Positions 1 to 13,300 of a stretch of DNA of 64,000 nt are shown here, in pieces. Within the stretch, counting starts at the first letter, position 1, and each line of letters starts with the position of its first letter. This DNA is from Ochromonas danica (Eukaryota; Sar; Chrysophyceae; Chromulinales; Chromulinaceae), in the NCBI GenBank assembly GCA_015146655.1, contig VKHL01000027.1, positions 1-64,000 of the forward strand, read 5' to 3'. The notes beneath the pieces are model-generated. The model searched no databases, was not told the DNA's origin, and was given only the letters and a program-made list of their open reading frames with translations. Both the position numbers and the translations under genes were made by a program.

Positions 1-78
1 CTAACCCTAACCCTAACCCTAACCCTAACCCTAACCCTAACCCTAACCCTAACCCTAACCCTAACCCTAACCCTAACC
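1..78. repeat. Telomeric repeat array (CCCTAA)n
   Basis: About 13 perfect CCCTAA units read 5'->3' on the + strand, so the G-rich strand is TTAGGG and the array points to a left chromosome end. The repeats stop abruptly at unique sequence (ccgtttgctgctgg). TTAGGG is used by many stramenopiles, animals and fungi, so it does not identify the lineage alone. Confidence 0.98.
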
Positions 79-487
79 GTTTGCTGCTGGAAGAGCGAAA
101 GTCAAAAGGCCAGAAGGCCAGAAGTCTGGAATTTGGTGACTCGCTAACATCCCAGGTCCTGGATTGGGTTTGAAACCCTCCTTTGGAGAGTTTCACAGTG
201 GATTGGGATTGGTGAGGTGAGTAGCGAGACAAGCAAAAGAGGAAGGGAAGGGTCACTAGTCACAAGGGTCACTCACCGTCATTCTGGTCAAAAGGGTTTT
301 CTTTCATGATCTGACTTCTCCCATTGTGGTTGACTTAATAGACAGTAGCTGGAATTCTTGTTCAGAAAGGGATTCATTTTCTTTTTCCATTTGTTTGGTT
401 TACTAATCCGCCTCTTATTTCCAGCTATTCTCTTCGCTGTCAATCTTCGGCAATAGCATTGAATCTATCTATCTGTGCGCATATATA
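79..487. other. Short subtelomeric spacer and MAP3K upstream region
   Basis: About 400 bp lie between the telomere repeats and the first start codon. I see no gene and no long tandem array. There is a small direct repeat (ggccagaaggccagaag, near 107-124) and a repeated gggtcact motif near 249-271. The stretch must hold the promoter and 5' leader of the kinase gene. Confidence 0.6.
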
Positions 488-3400
488 ATGCAAGGCGGAT
501 ATGATCGCGAGGCGATGGAGCGGGCCTTCCGTCGTGGCCTCAAGTCGGCCAAGCTGATCTACCTGGACAACCTCAAGAAGAAGGCATTGCAGGACTATGA
601 GCTCCATGGCGAGCAAGTCAACTTGGAAAAGGCCTTCCAGCAAATGAAATTATTTATAGGAACGAATAGTCAAAAGGTGAATGCCATCAGCTTGAAGGAC
701 TGGCGGAGGTTTGGTTTGTCGGACTACATTGTCGACCGCCTCGGCTACATTGCAATGCAGCACGATAATCCTGGACACAGTGCGAGCTCGGGATCAATAG
801 GATCTACAACCAAGTCGTCTTCTTCTAGGCCCACTCCTTCCGGATCGATGCATACTGAGGAGCAACAATACGAGGAAGACTTCGAAGAGTTCGATGAAGA
901 GGAGTATACCAAACTAAAAAGCCTTCAAGATATGAACAAAGTGGACGATGATAGGGGCAGTTACGCGAAAACTGGAAGTAAAAAGACCAACCAATCCCCG
1001 GGATTGATTTCGGCTGTGGTTGAGGAAGAAAAGCTGCGGCCGAAGGCCTCTGAGGATATTATCACTCCGCGCACAACAACTCCGGCTGGTGGTGTGGTCT
1101 GTAGCATTATAAATGGGACTCGCGGAGAGGGCAAAGAAGCTACACCTCCGCCCAAGCTGCGCTATCCCACTCAAGAGAGTGTCGGTATTTCGGGTAGTAG
1201 CTCGAGTGGGAAGGGGGTCTTATCAGCTCCGTCCACTTCTTCCTCTGTCAGCAAAGATGCTGTAAGGGCCAGTGATGTTCGATCCTCAGGCATTGCAAGA
1301 AAAGGACAGCAAGTGCCTACCTGGATCTCCAATCGAGAATGGAGAATGGGAGAGAAGATTGGAGCAGGCTCTTTCGGTGAGGTCTTTCAAGCGATGAACA
1401 ACAAGGTTTGTGGCTTTCTATCTGCAAGAGCTTTTTGTCCTATCGCTAACCGTAGTCTTTCATCGTCCAGGGCAAATTATTTGCAGTGAAAAAGATGAAT
1501 ATGAGCAATCATGCTGCAGAGCTCTCCAAGCTTTGGGATGAGATCTCGGTCATGCGCGGCCTTTGCCACAAGCACATTGTGGAATATATTGGAGCATTTG
1601 TCGACACCTCTGCCTGTTGCCTCTACATATTCCAAGAGTGGGTACCCGGTGGATCTGTTGCTCATCTATTGAAGAAGTTTGGCCCCTTCTCTGTCCCTGT
1701 AGTCCGTAACTACACACGACAAATTCTTTTTGGTTTGGTCTATTTACATGGAAAGAACATAATCCACCGGGATATCAAGGGGGGGAACGTCTTGGTGGAT
1801 GACAATGGTGTAGTCAAACTCGCTGATTTCGGTGCTTCGACTCGCTTGTCGGCGCTAAACAAGACGCAAGAAACCAGCACAATCCAAGGTATTACTGCTT
1901 GTCGTATTTCTTATTTACCAGAAGATGACTAGTGGTACTGTGTTATAAAGGCACGCCATACTTTATGGCACCTGAGGTGCTGTCGAACAATCGCTATGGA
2001 CGGAAGGGCGATATCTGGGCCGTAGGTTGCACAATGATCCAGATGTATACAGGTTGGGAGCATTGAAAGCTGAGCGTAACACATTCTCATAAAGTGCCTG
2101 TATGATTAGGAGAGCCTCCTTGGAAGGATATGCAGTTGAAGGGTATCGTGCAACTCCATATGCTGTTGGCCTCCTGGACTGCAGGCCCTCCTCCCTGTTC
2201 TCGTCCGGACCTCTCTCTTGAGGCACGAGCTTGCCTCGAGTTGTGTTTTGCAAAGCAACCAGATGATCGTCCCACGGCAACAGAGCTCTTGCTTTGCTCG
2301 TTCCTGCGTGATCGAGAAGAAGATTTGGAAGAGAGTGGAGCGCATCCTGGCGGGACGCTAGGAGGACTGGACGGTACTTTGAGAAGTCAAGGGGATCATC
2401 TGGAAGATAGCGGAATTATGTCTCACCTGAAGCAGCAGATGGCACAAGCTCTGCAACAACAGAGCCAACAGGGACAGCTGAATACTCCCGGAGGATCATC
2501 TGTTGGAGGGCCCAGTGGCAACAGCTCGACCGCTAGTCCCATTGATACATTCCAAGAGATTGATCGACGCTTGATTCAGCATCGTGCCAGTGTAAACACT
2601 CCACAAGGAAATTTACTGCCTGTGCCTTCTCGGCGAGGAAGTGGGAGTCAAAGCAGTATTCAATCAGGTGACATACTTCTAGTTATATCTCACCTCATTC
2701 CCAGTGGCTTTTGGAATCCTAATTAATCGTTTATGTTGTCAGATGCCGTGCTGCGATGGAACGAGCATTTACCAACAGGGAATAACTTCGGAAGTCCCGC
2801 CGCTACTCCTCGAGTCCCCACTTCTGTGTATCCATCACCCAAGAGCTCGCCGACGAAAGCACTCCAGCCAGGATCATCCAGTAATCCCTTCGCTCGAGGT
2901 AAAAGAATCATCCTCCTAGTGTCTGATCCTCGGATAATATCGGATGAATTTCGGGTAGGCTCCGGTCCTCGAACTGGAGATCTCCGACGAGTGGTCTTGC
3001 CTGGTGGGCCACCGTCGCAAGGCGAAGAAAAGGTGGATGCTCATGAGTATCGACATCAGAACAATCCGGTTGCTTCCGAAGCAGACTTTGATCTGCGGCG
3101 TTCATTGCAAGGGATCAAAAAGAAGGCTACTGCAGTCCGAGCGAGTGCTCTTTCCACGGCCTCTGCCACACCTCCGCGTTCTGGACGATCTTCGGCGCTT
3201 GGTCACCCAAGCCTCTCTTCGGCTCGGGATAGCGAAGATCTCACGCCTGAGCCCTTTGTGAGCGATAGCGAAAGTAATCCGGACAGTCCGCAGCGCTCTC
3301 GCCCTTCTCGCTCCTCACAACAATATATTTCTCGCCGAGGTCATATAAGTGGGATGGAAGATATTGAAGAAGAAAGCAGAGACTACAATTATGTTTCTTA

Positions 3401-4151
3401 TTCGCGGCAATCTCCTACTCAACATGGCTCGCCATCGGCCGTAACGCGTGGATTGACTCGCTATGACACAAGATACTTCGAGGCCAAACGTGAAGAACCA
3501 AGCGGTGGAATTCCTGGAATTATGCCGCCTCCACTAGGCGTCTCCATTCGAGAGCAGTCTGTTGAGAGTGTTGAAGATATGACGGAGGCCTACTACAAGG
3601 AAGTAGCTGCTGTGTCATCTCTGAAGGAGAGAAATTGTGACGATGGTTTGAGTGCTTCTCCCATCCCCGATGAAGAAGAACTCTTCTTCACAGCTCGTCA
3701 AGGCCCTAATCCGAAGCATCGAGAAGATGAGGTGGTCATGATGATGAAGAAATCTGCTAGTGCCGCCGACGGTGTAGGAATCGGAGCTCGTCGAGTGGTA
3801 CCTCGCTTGCAAGCCCTCGAGGTTGCCAGCACAGGGTCAACTCCTCAATGCTCTGTGGCGACACCAACAGCCACATCTGGAAGTAAAGCGTCCAAGTCTA
3901 TTTCAGCTCGAATCCATGTCTCAGAGCGCATGTATCCAATGGAGGAACATGTCCCACGTCCCTTCACTTCTAAAGCGGCACTGGGTAGTGTGGCTGGTGA
4001 AGCCGGTGAGAGACAGGCAAGTGGTGGGAGCTGGAGTTGTTTGAAATGCCGCACAAAGAACGGAAACAATGATACCTATTGCAGCAATTGTGCCACCACA
4101 CGTGGAGCTGCAGGTCGTCGAGGAAACGACGTGGCTATTTACCGAATTTAG
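488..4151 (+). CDS. MAP3K (STE11/NPK1-type) Ser/Thr kinase with C-terminal RanBP2-type zinc finger
   Basis: Predicted exons 488-1405, 1471-1888, 1951-2052, 2110-2667, 2743-4151, giving 1134 aa. A helical N-terminal region I do not recognise (about residues 1-95) is followed by an acidic/Ser-rich linker. The kinase domain spans about 285-546. Visible in it: glycine loop GAGSFGEVF, VAIK-like Lys in FAVKKM, HRDIKGGNV, DFGAS, and APEV of the APE motif followed by DIWAVGC. HRDIKGGN and the MAP3K-like C-lobe (EPPW) fit the STE11/NPK1 family, which phosphorylates MAP2Ks. About 550 Ser-rich, probably disordered residues follow. The last 45 residues hold W-x-C-x2-C-x3-N-x6-C-x2-C, a RanBP2-type finger (about 1095-1118). 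A 60-nt stretch (2899-2958) has GT...AG ends, no stop and a length divisible by three, so it may be a facultative intron. The gene converges on the dynein-like gene. Confidence 0.88.
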
Positions 4152-4343
4152 GTTGAGAGAGAAAATAAGATAGATGATGGAAAAGCAAAGCTGCTGAGGT
4201 CCCGTTGGCAGCGAGTGTGTATATATAATTTTACTAAAGAAGATGAGAGTGATTTCAATTTACTGATCTCCGCATTTATATTTATAGGTTGTTGTTTTTG
4301 GTTGCATGAGAAGAAAGGTGATGTGCTACAAGGAATGTTACCT

Positions 4344-7300
4344 TCACTTCGTTGGTTCGTGTTGTGCCTGCTGCTTGACAAAAGCGGAAAGACGCTTAAT
4401 GGAACGAAGTATCTTCATGCGATCTATTCCTCCGATGCGCTCGTTCCCTCCTTGTCCTGAACGACTACCATCAAGTGTCCATTTCACAAGGCACTGTAGG
4501 ACATCTTCCGGGGGCAATGCCCCAAATGCCACCTCTGGATCGGCAATCTTGAGATTGCCTTGGCTAAGGATGTTGACGTTCTGGCTTGGGGTAGTGCCAG
4601 TAATGATCGAGTTGATATTCATTTTGGTGGACTGCTTCCTTGCGTTAATGATGTACATTGCAGCTGCTTCGATAGCAGACGATGCTCGACGACGCTCAGT
4701 GGGCAGCGCATCCTGCCCTTGCGCCTCCGCCTCCTCCTGTGCCTCTACGCGATGCTGACTCATTATTGCAATAATCTCAGCCACAAAATGTTCAACCATC
4801 GCAATGAAGCGTCGTTGCATTTCCGAGTTTATTTCTTGAGTGACTTGTAGAACAGAAGCTTCAGCGAAAACACTATCACTAAGAGTGCCTGAAGCACAGG
4901 ATGCCCGCAGCATCAAGTCGTTCGAAAGGCCACGAACAAACTGCTGACGTCCTTCTTCAACTTTGCGCATCATCTTCTTCCATTGCTTTTTTGCTCTTGA
5001 TGATGATCCTGTTTGTCCTTTCAATCCCAGTGACTCTTTATCGCCTCCCTTCAGCTGACCCATGAGAGCTCTCCACCCACGGTTATCTTGTCGATTGTTG
5101 ATTTCATTGGTCGAGATACCTTGACCAGTGTTTCCTGATACTGTAGTTAAAGCCATAGCAGAGAGCAGACGACGTTTGCCAGTGCTTCCTCCCATATCAA
5201 CAAGGGAGGTAAAGGACATTCTGTAAAAGTCCTGTCCTGGTCTGCTGAAACTTTCGACAAGCACTTTGATCGCACGACGAAAAGTCAATTGGCCTAAAAG
5301 ATCTCGCCTGGTAACTTTTAAACTGCCATCTTTGCCCATCCATTCCGCGGAGAGGAGGTCAGAGAGCTTCAAGGTGAGGCGTGATAGTTGCCAGAGCTCA
5401 AGTTGATTGAGGCAACTGCTCCACACACCGCGCAGACCTCTCTTTTCGAGCGCATCGGCTCGCAAATAACAGTGTAATTGATAAATGGTTACTAAAGCTG
5501 CCAGCATACGTGTCTGAAGCTTGTTAGTTCGATTTAGCCGTTGGCGAATCTCGGAGGTTAAGCGAGTGCGACGAATGGCTTTCGAAGCGTTCAGCCAACG
5601 CAGGAGGTTGGTTTCTAGCTCTTCAAATAGGATACCACACGACTCAGGCAAGGAGATGTCTGGCCAGTTTCCCAAGCCTGAATTAGAGGAAGACGAAGAC
5701 GCTGATGTTCGCAATGTGACAACATCGGGAGCGAAGAAGCGTGGAAGCCACGCAAATGAGAGTTCTGACAACGCCACAGGTGGAAAGATGCCCAAAGGCC
5801 CACGGGAATTCATTCCCCAAGAAGAGGAAACGATAAACGGAATTCCTTCAGCCCAGCGCTTTCCTTCTTCTGAACCACTACTTGTACCCCCTATCTTTAC
5901 ATTCGTAGATGATCCCACACTGCTTCCCTCTACCATAACTTTAGTCATTGTGGCAGAAGGGAGTATAGAGGAATAGAAAAGGGCAGATGCAGCGGAAGAA
6001 GAGAGACTGAGCCGCTCCACCAGAGCTTTCCGAGCTGTCGAAAGACTGCCTCGAAGATTCTTTATTACCTCGACCATTTGTTGCTGGACAAGCTTGGAAG
6101 CCGCCTCCTCACTACTGGGGCCACTGTAGACATTACCAACTACACTACTGTCCAGCAGACAGTTGGAGTAGCAGCTGCCTCGATCAGCGGAGATTATATC
6201 GCAGAAGACGACTGGCAAATGTCTGCCTGTCAAAAGAGCCAACTCTCTAGCTCGTTGAGTAAATATTGACAGTTGCGGCTGACTAGAGTTATCGCTTCCG
6301 GAAAAGATGGGAGCTAAGAAATAGGTGGTAGTTGATCCACAGATACTATCTCGCAACTCCTTCATGAACACAAATTTATCCACCTCTAAACACTCCGCTG
6401 CCACTTCCATCACAACACCCTCCCAATCTCGTATCCCTTCTCTAAAGAACGGTGTGGTGGTGCAAAGCCCTCGCTCCAGTTTAGCCCAGCAGTTTGAAGG
6501 AGCAAGAAGCAAATCACCCAAATTTTGACCTCGTCGCTCAAGGTTTTCGCGCTGCTCACCGAGAGAGAAAGGTGCTTCAAATCGATCATCGTCTTCTTCC
6601 TCCTCCTCGCTGCTTTGATCTTCCGTCCTTTTTGTGGTCAAACTACTACTGTTCATTTCCATGTCATTCTCATCACTATCATCATCAGCGTCGTCATCAT
6701 CATGTTCATTCTCGAAATCCTTATCTTCATCTTCTTTGTTGTACTCATGAAGATGCCCGCCCATCTTCAAATAGTCTCGAAGGACAAGAAAGGCGAGTTG
6801 TAGTAAGGTTGTCGCGGAACCTGGCCACAAAGCCTCTGCCAAAAGCATAGACTGCAAAACAGAGAGTTCCGCGCCACGTGAAAATGCACCTCCAGAGGAA
6901 CTTTCCTCTATATCGAAGCACAATGGAGGTCTACCTGCCATCAAACACTCCAATACTTGGTCAGCCCTTGTCTTACTCAGTTCCGCCTGAGCCATATCGA
7001 GAAGACGTTCTTTCCAACTAAGTAGATCTGCGCGACATCGCAAGAGTTGTCCAGCAAGACCCTTAAAGATAGGTGCAAGAGATGAGTGGCTTTCGATGAG
7101 GATAAGACGCTGAAAGGCCTCTGAATTTTGCACGACATCGAATATATCTTCAACTTGATTAGTCGAGGGGTGAAATGAGGATATTGTTCCTTTGGATAAC
7201 ATTTTCTCCTTTCCAGAAGGTGTCTTTCGAGAGGTCAGCAGTATTCTATTGTTGGTCTGTTGTAGCATATCTTGAAGGAGGGGTGAAACACGCGTGGTTA

Positions 7301-10300
7301 ATCTCCGAGCGTTAAGTTGATGAGTCGGCTCTTCTTGTTGTTCCCTCTTTAACTCATTTCTCTCTGACCGTTGGTGATTCTGTAGCTTTGGCAACAATGT
7401 TTGCTTCCTCTGCTTAGGTAAAGAAGATAGCTTATTCTTCTGGGCAACCACCGAAACAACCGTTGGACGACGAGCTTGTGCGATTTCTTCTGTGGACCTC
7501 TGCGAAGCCCCCAATGCAGCTAAGGCCAGTGCGTTGTTCGTGTGGAAAGCTCGAATACCATGCAACTTGAGCCAGTCTATCTCAAAAGGATCGCCATACG
7601 TCACTGGACCGCGAGTCAAGCGGCTGCATAGTTTGACATCATCAATCTGATCAGCCACAAGGCTACATATCAGGTCATGTGGGGAGTGGGAACAGCAGGA
7701 GTACACAATTGTCCAATCGAAACACCGACGGTTGAAAAACAGGCCATCAGGAATACCGTATCCACGTTCCAGTAACTGCCCTGTTGACCACTTGATGCCT
7801 CTATCTTCCACTTTCGGCTTTTGAAGAACTGGGGCGGAGACAGCCAGAGTACGGAATGCCGTCACTCGCTTCAGAATTGATAGAGGCTGTGGAAATCCTT
7901 CTTCTTCTTCTTCTTCTTCTTGAGAAGTAACAACATCGTTCTTATCTTGTGTATTCGGTTTCAAATCCTCACTAGCTGGACCATGCTGGAACGGAGCTTG
8001 CCCAGCGTTAGCTGTTGAGCACCGACGCAACCGCTGAGTGAGATTATCACCACTGGAAATCAGATAAGCAGAACTCAGTCTCTTGGTTGAGAAAGAAGTG
8101 TCTTCAATGCCTCTCTTAATAGGTAAGAGATGCACAAATCGACGGTCAGGGATTCGCAGTGAATCCAACAATAAATAGGTCAATGCGCGTACTTCATCCA
8201 GAGGAACCGTGCTATTATCTTGAGCCCAACTGCACACCAACAATAGATACTTTACCAAATGTTCACAACCGGGACGGATTGTTAACTCCGCATAACGAGA
8301 AAGATCGCGCAGGAAAGGCTGTTTGAGGGGGTTCAGAAGGAAATGCAATACGTGTGATGCCTTCTGACGTAATGTTGGACTGAGACCCACCGATCGATTC
8401 CCTTCCTCAGCGACCTTCCTTGCTTGATCAGACAAGACAAATCGCTCAGTTTCTTTGCGCATTCCTTGCTGGTCATCTGTAGATGGAGAATCGACGGATT
8501 TCTCTCGAATTCCAGTCACTAAAGGAATTGTTTTATCGGCCTTCTTTGCACTTCGTAGGCATCTTTGGAGTGCAACAATACCATTCCAGACCTTAAGGGC
8601 ACCCAATAAGGAGCTCGGTACTTTCTTTATCAAGGCCTTAACACCATTTGAATTGTTGAAGAACATCGACAAGAGATGAGTTGCTAAGGAAGCAGGGGAT
8701 AAACTGTACGGGGCAAATAGATCCGCGGTCGGCAACAACAACCCACAAAGCCTTAAAAAGTCTGCTGACATCGAGAAGAGATTCATCACACAAGAAAGAT
8801 AAACCACCCCCTCTCTCCACAGTAAACGTGCTCTCATAATTTCTTCCTTTAACGACTCTCGGCGAACTATAGCTTTACAGAGAGTTTCGACTACTTGCTC
8901 GCTGGAAAGAATACTCAAAGAGACAGTTTCCTGGTCAACAAGTCCTTCAATATGAAAGACTTTTTCGCTACTGAGGATGTCTCCCTCTAGCCAATGATAG
9001 ACAACGCCAATAATCTCTCTTTCCATATCCAGTAGCGATCGGCATGTAAGTACAATTTGTTGACTAAGTGCTTGCAACTTGAAAGGCAACGATTGACCGG
9101 AGCCGGCTTGTATTGCTAAGAGCTTATGAGCAAGCCGATAGGCAAATGAATTAGAGGTTGCTGTATGCTTTTCACAGGCTGCATTCAGAGGATTAACTTC
9201 CACTATCAATGGTGAAGCAGAGCAAGTCCAGTGTAATATTGTTAGTTGTTGAAGGCAAGCGAGTGGTAACGGCGAACTGCGGCCATTTCCATCCAACACT
9301 GCGGATCTATTACTAATCAGAACTACGCGAAAACGCGGAGGTATGAGGATATGCGGAGCCAGCGATCTCTCACCGACAAGACAGCCCACATTGATGATTA
9401 GTCTGGGACACATCTTATCTGCTTCTAAGCAATTGTCTGAATCGAATCCGTAAGTTTCATCCAGTTCTGCACTCAACAACGTAATTAGGTCGTCTGATAC
9501 ACCTGCATGTACATCATAAATCACCAAGTAAATAGAAGCATCTCTGCTTTTATTATCCAAAGCATTTCTTCGCCAGGTGTCAAAAACAGGGAGAGAAAAG
9601 CGTTGTGCTGGAAGAGAATAAGTCTCAAAACCATTTGGAGCGGCATCTATTATAGCCGTAAGCGCGACATTATCAGGATCTACTACTAAAGTATGGGCGG
9701 GAGACAAATAAAGCAAAGAAAGACAATTCATTGAAGGTATATCATATGATGCGCTCACTTCCGAAAAGGAGCAAAAGGATCGAAATTGTAACCGATCAAA
9801 AATGGAACCTGCTAATATTGGAGTTTCGGTGCATGCTATTTTATGGAAGCGCATATGACGACGCATCATATCTGCACAATCTTGCCGTTGTGAATCTGGT
9901 AACCATCCACTGCGATATAATACAGCCACAATCAAGCAGAGATCGCCAACTAGATTCCTCAATATCTTGTAGAGATGGTCCACCTCCTCCTCAATAAACA
10001 ACCGGAATTGGGTCAAACCCTTCATAATAACAGGCTTCCTAGTCCTATTTTTTTCCATTATATCTATTTTCTTGCGATTTGATAGCATGCTGCCTTCTAT
10101 TGATGTCATTTTCCCCATAAGATGTTCCAATTTAGCCTTAAGTTCGTTGGACTGACTGGCCTGTGCATCAGCATTTGCTTTTCTCAAAGAAATTAATTCC
10201 ATTTCAAGCACTTCAACATGGGGCCGGCGCTCCCTCACACATTGATTGGCCACAATATGCAAGTCCAAACTCAGTAAAAATCTACGTAAACAATCTGCGG

Positions 10301-13300
10301 TAGGTTGCTCATCAGGATTTGGTCCAGCAAGAGTTTCTTGCATTTCAAACCTTTTCTCAGGAGAGCAAAATTCCGTGTCAAAATACGGCACAAACTGACT
10401 ATTCAGTAGAGAGTTCATCACTCTCAAGGCATTACTCTGTGCTGAAGACAGATTAGTAGCCTGTACGGCACAGAGTTGATTCACGAAATCATGTGGCTTT
10501 ATCAACAATGTCAATGCACATTTGGCGACCACTTCATCATCCATTTTAACGTTTCCCGCTCCAGACTTATCGCCCTTTAGGATTTTGGGAGGAGAATAGT
10601 TGATGACTACCATTAGAGCCCTCATCATCTCAATATAGGCTTTAGGAGTTATCTTTCCATTATAACTCTTGCTTAAAACGTGCCAATCAGAGGCAGAGAA
10701 AGAACGCAGTTGGTTCTTACGTTGTAAGACTTGATTTTCAACATTTTGAATGAACGAATCAATGTGCCAGGACATGCATGAAATTTCCTCTTTCAACATC
10801 AATTCTATTTCGTAGTTTGAGCTCTTTTGGAATGAAATATGCAAGTTCTCGAGATTCTTTCTTGTATCGTCAACCTCTTTTGAGAGTTCTCTTACAATTT
10901 TGGCCAATTCCTCATTGTTTTCGGCCAATCGCTGGTTCATGTCCTCATCATGCTCAAGAATGCTGCAAGATTCTTGCAGACCAACCAAGACGTGCTCGAG
11001 AACACACTTGCTCTTCAACAACTCTCGTCCCTGATAACTGAGAATCCACATGACAGTTTGCATCGCTCTCTGTGAGATCGATTCCATGCTTTCTGTGTAT
11101 GCGTGCTCCTTAAGAAAAAGACCATCGCTTGGCAAGGACAGAGTAAGAAGAGACGGCAAGAGAACCTTCGCTTCATCCAAGAAAAGTGGCAAAGCCTTTT
11201 CAGCTTCTAGGTTTGCCATCTCACTTCGAAGATACTCAGTCTCGAAAGAGCGAAAAACGCCAAAAAGATGGACAATAGAAGAGATTTTTTCATGTTGCCA
11301 GCAGCTTAATGAGCAGTGGTTGGGTCCATTTGTAGTGATCAGGTGAAGATGAATAGATCGAGATTCTGTCGAGGAGGATGTGAATTTCACACGGCGCTGT
11401 TCATCCTTTTCTTGCGCTTCTTTTTCCACAGCGGTTAGCCTGCGCGATGTATTAGTATCTGGGAGAGTTTCAGATAAAGCGGACGTGTGATAGCTTCCGA
11501 CTGGCAAAGTTCGCAAAGGCAATAGCAAAACATTGTCAAGACTTCTGCCTGAATGGATAGCTTGCTTATTCCTCATAAAGACCGTCGCAAGGCCATTTAC
11601 CGCTTCATTACTTCCAATTTCATACCAGATTAAATTGAACTTTCTATTCAGAATAGGGCCCAGGATGGGACACGTGAAAATGCTCTGTGCCAAAGGAACG
11701 CCGAGATTGCTGTTATTGCCTACCACCCCTCCCAATCCACCAACACTGCCTCCATTTACTCCATTGGAGGTTTCAACGCCAGATTCATCAATCGCTGCAT
11801 CAGACCGGTTTCCCACAGTAGTCAAACTTGCTGCTGGATTGAAGAGGACTTGTGGCTTATCCATTCCTTGGTCAGAAGAGCGAGCAGTTCGCATAGAGAA
11901 TCTACGGCCCATTGTTGGTTGATAGAAACCAGGGGATGACCCTGAAGGCGATGGACTCTGCAGGCCAATATGCTTTGCATCAATTCCCCCGCTAACACTC
12001 AATTTTTGAATTGGTGCAGCTTTCTCGCCATTAGCCTTGTTTGATGACTTTGCATGACTTTGTCCAACCGATTTACGCAACAATATTGAACAATCCTGAC
12101 CGGAATAATACATCGCAGGACTGATCTCTACCACTGCAGCAAGACTTAAATTCAAGATCACACAGAAGTTACCTTGCAAAGATGAACGCAAATGCGACTT
12201 AATCCAATGAAAGCTATACCCTGTTAGTCCTTGCTTCGATTTGAGTGCCGAAGAGGTAACGACTTTTTGTGATGTAACTGGGAGCGATTCATCTTTCACA
12301 TCGGTGGTACTTTCATCGAAAGACTCCTTGGATATATCTTCTGTAGCTCCTCCCCCAGTGCTAACCAAGGCGGTATTTTCTCCAAGATTTTCAACAAGTC
12401 CTTCCTTGAGATCCGCTGCGTCAACAGATCTCGCAGCAGAGAGGGCTTCCATAGACGGATTGCTCATTGCATTAGGAATATTAGCATGAAGTGCCGTGGC
12501 TGCAGGCCCTGTATCTTGTTGTGATTGAATATGTTCATGTTTTACTTGAACTTCTCTTTCGCGTGTGCTTTTAGCTTCTCTTCGAAGAGCGTCAATCATG
12601 CCTAGTCCAAAGGAAGTAACAATTAAAAACTAAATAGCATGGCAGTTTAGAAAAATGTGTACCCGTACTTACCAAGCAATTCTGCGTCTTCAAAGAGCAC
12701 CGTAGGGTCCACGAAATCCACAATATGTAAAAGATAGCGTCTTTCGATTTCACTAAGTTGTTGGGCCTCGTTGACAACATAGACAATGTTCTGACTAGGG
12801 CAGATAGAATAATAGACTTGTTCTGGAAAAAGGGGAATTGATCCTAGGTCTGGACGACGTCCCTGCTCAATATCGTCTGCTCGAACTGGATCTGAGAATC
12901 CTGTTGCTCGGAGTACAGCTGCCTTCAAACTTTGTTTGAATTTGAAAGCAGGCGAAGCAATTTCAGAGCGAGTGTCAGCAACCGATTGAGATGGTTTCGC
13001 AGCAAATACCATGGCTTCCAGCCGACAGATCCGAGCAGCCAACATCAAGGCTGATCGTTTCGAGCAGCCAGGATAGCCAGCAACGACGAGATGTCTCTTC
13101 TGGACGGAGAGCACTCGAACCAATCGGAGGAGAAGAGAAAGAGCTGAGGGATAAAGAAGAGCTCGTGCCTCAGAGTCACTGAGATAGCCTGCCAGATTGA
13201 TTTCCAACGTTTGAGCATTACAAAACGACGAAATTTCGTTCGCTGGAATTATTTCCTTATAGTCAAGGCTCTGTGCGCACCATTCCCCGCTTTGGAGCCA

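Noticed and set aside
4030-4110. Ubiquitin-binding NZF assignment of the MAP3K finger
   Set aside because: The Thr-Phe pair that contacts ubiquitin is replaced by Arg-Thr, so only the broader RanBP2-type label is supported.
7903-7921. TTC repeat as a microsatellite
   Set aside because: It lies in the coding frame and encodes a Glu run typical of the acidic linkers in this protein.
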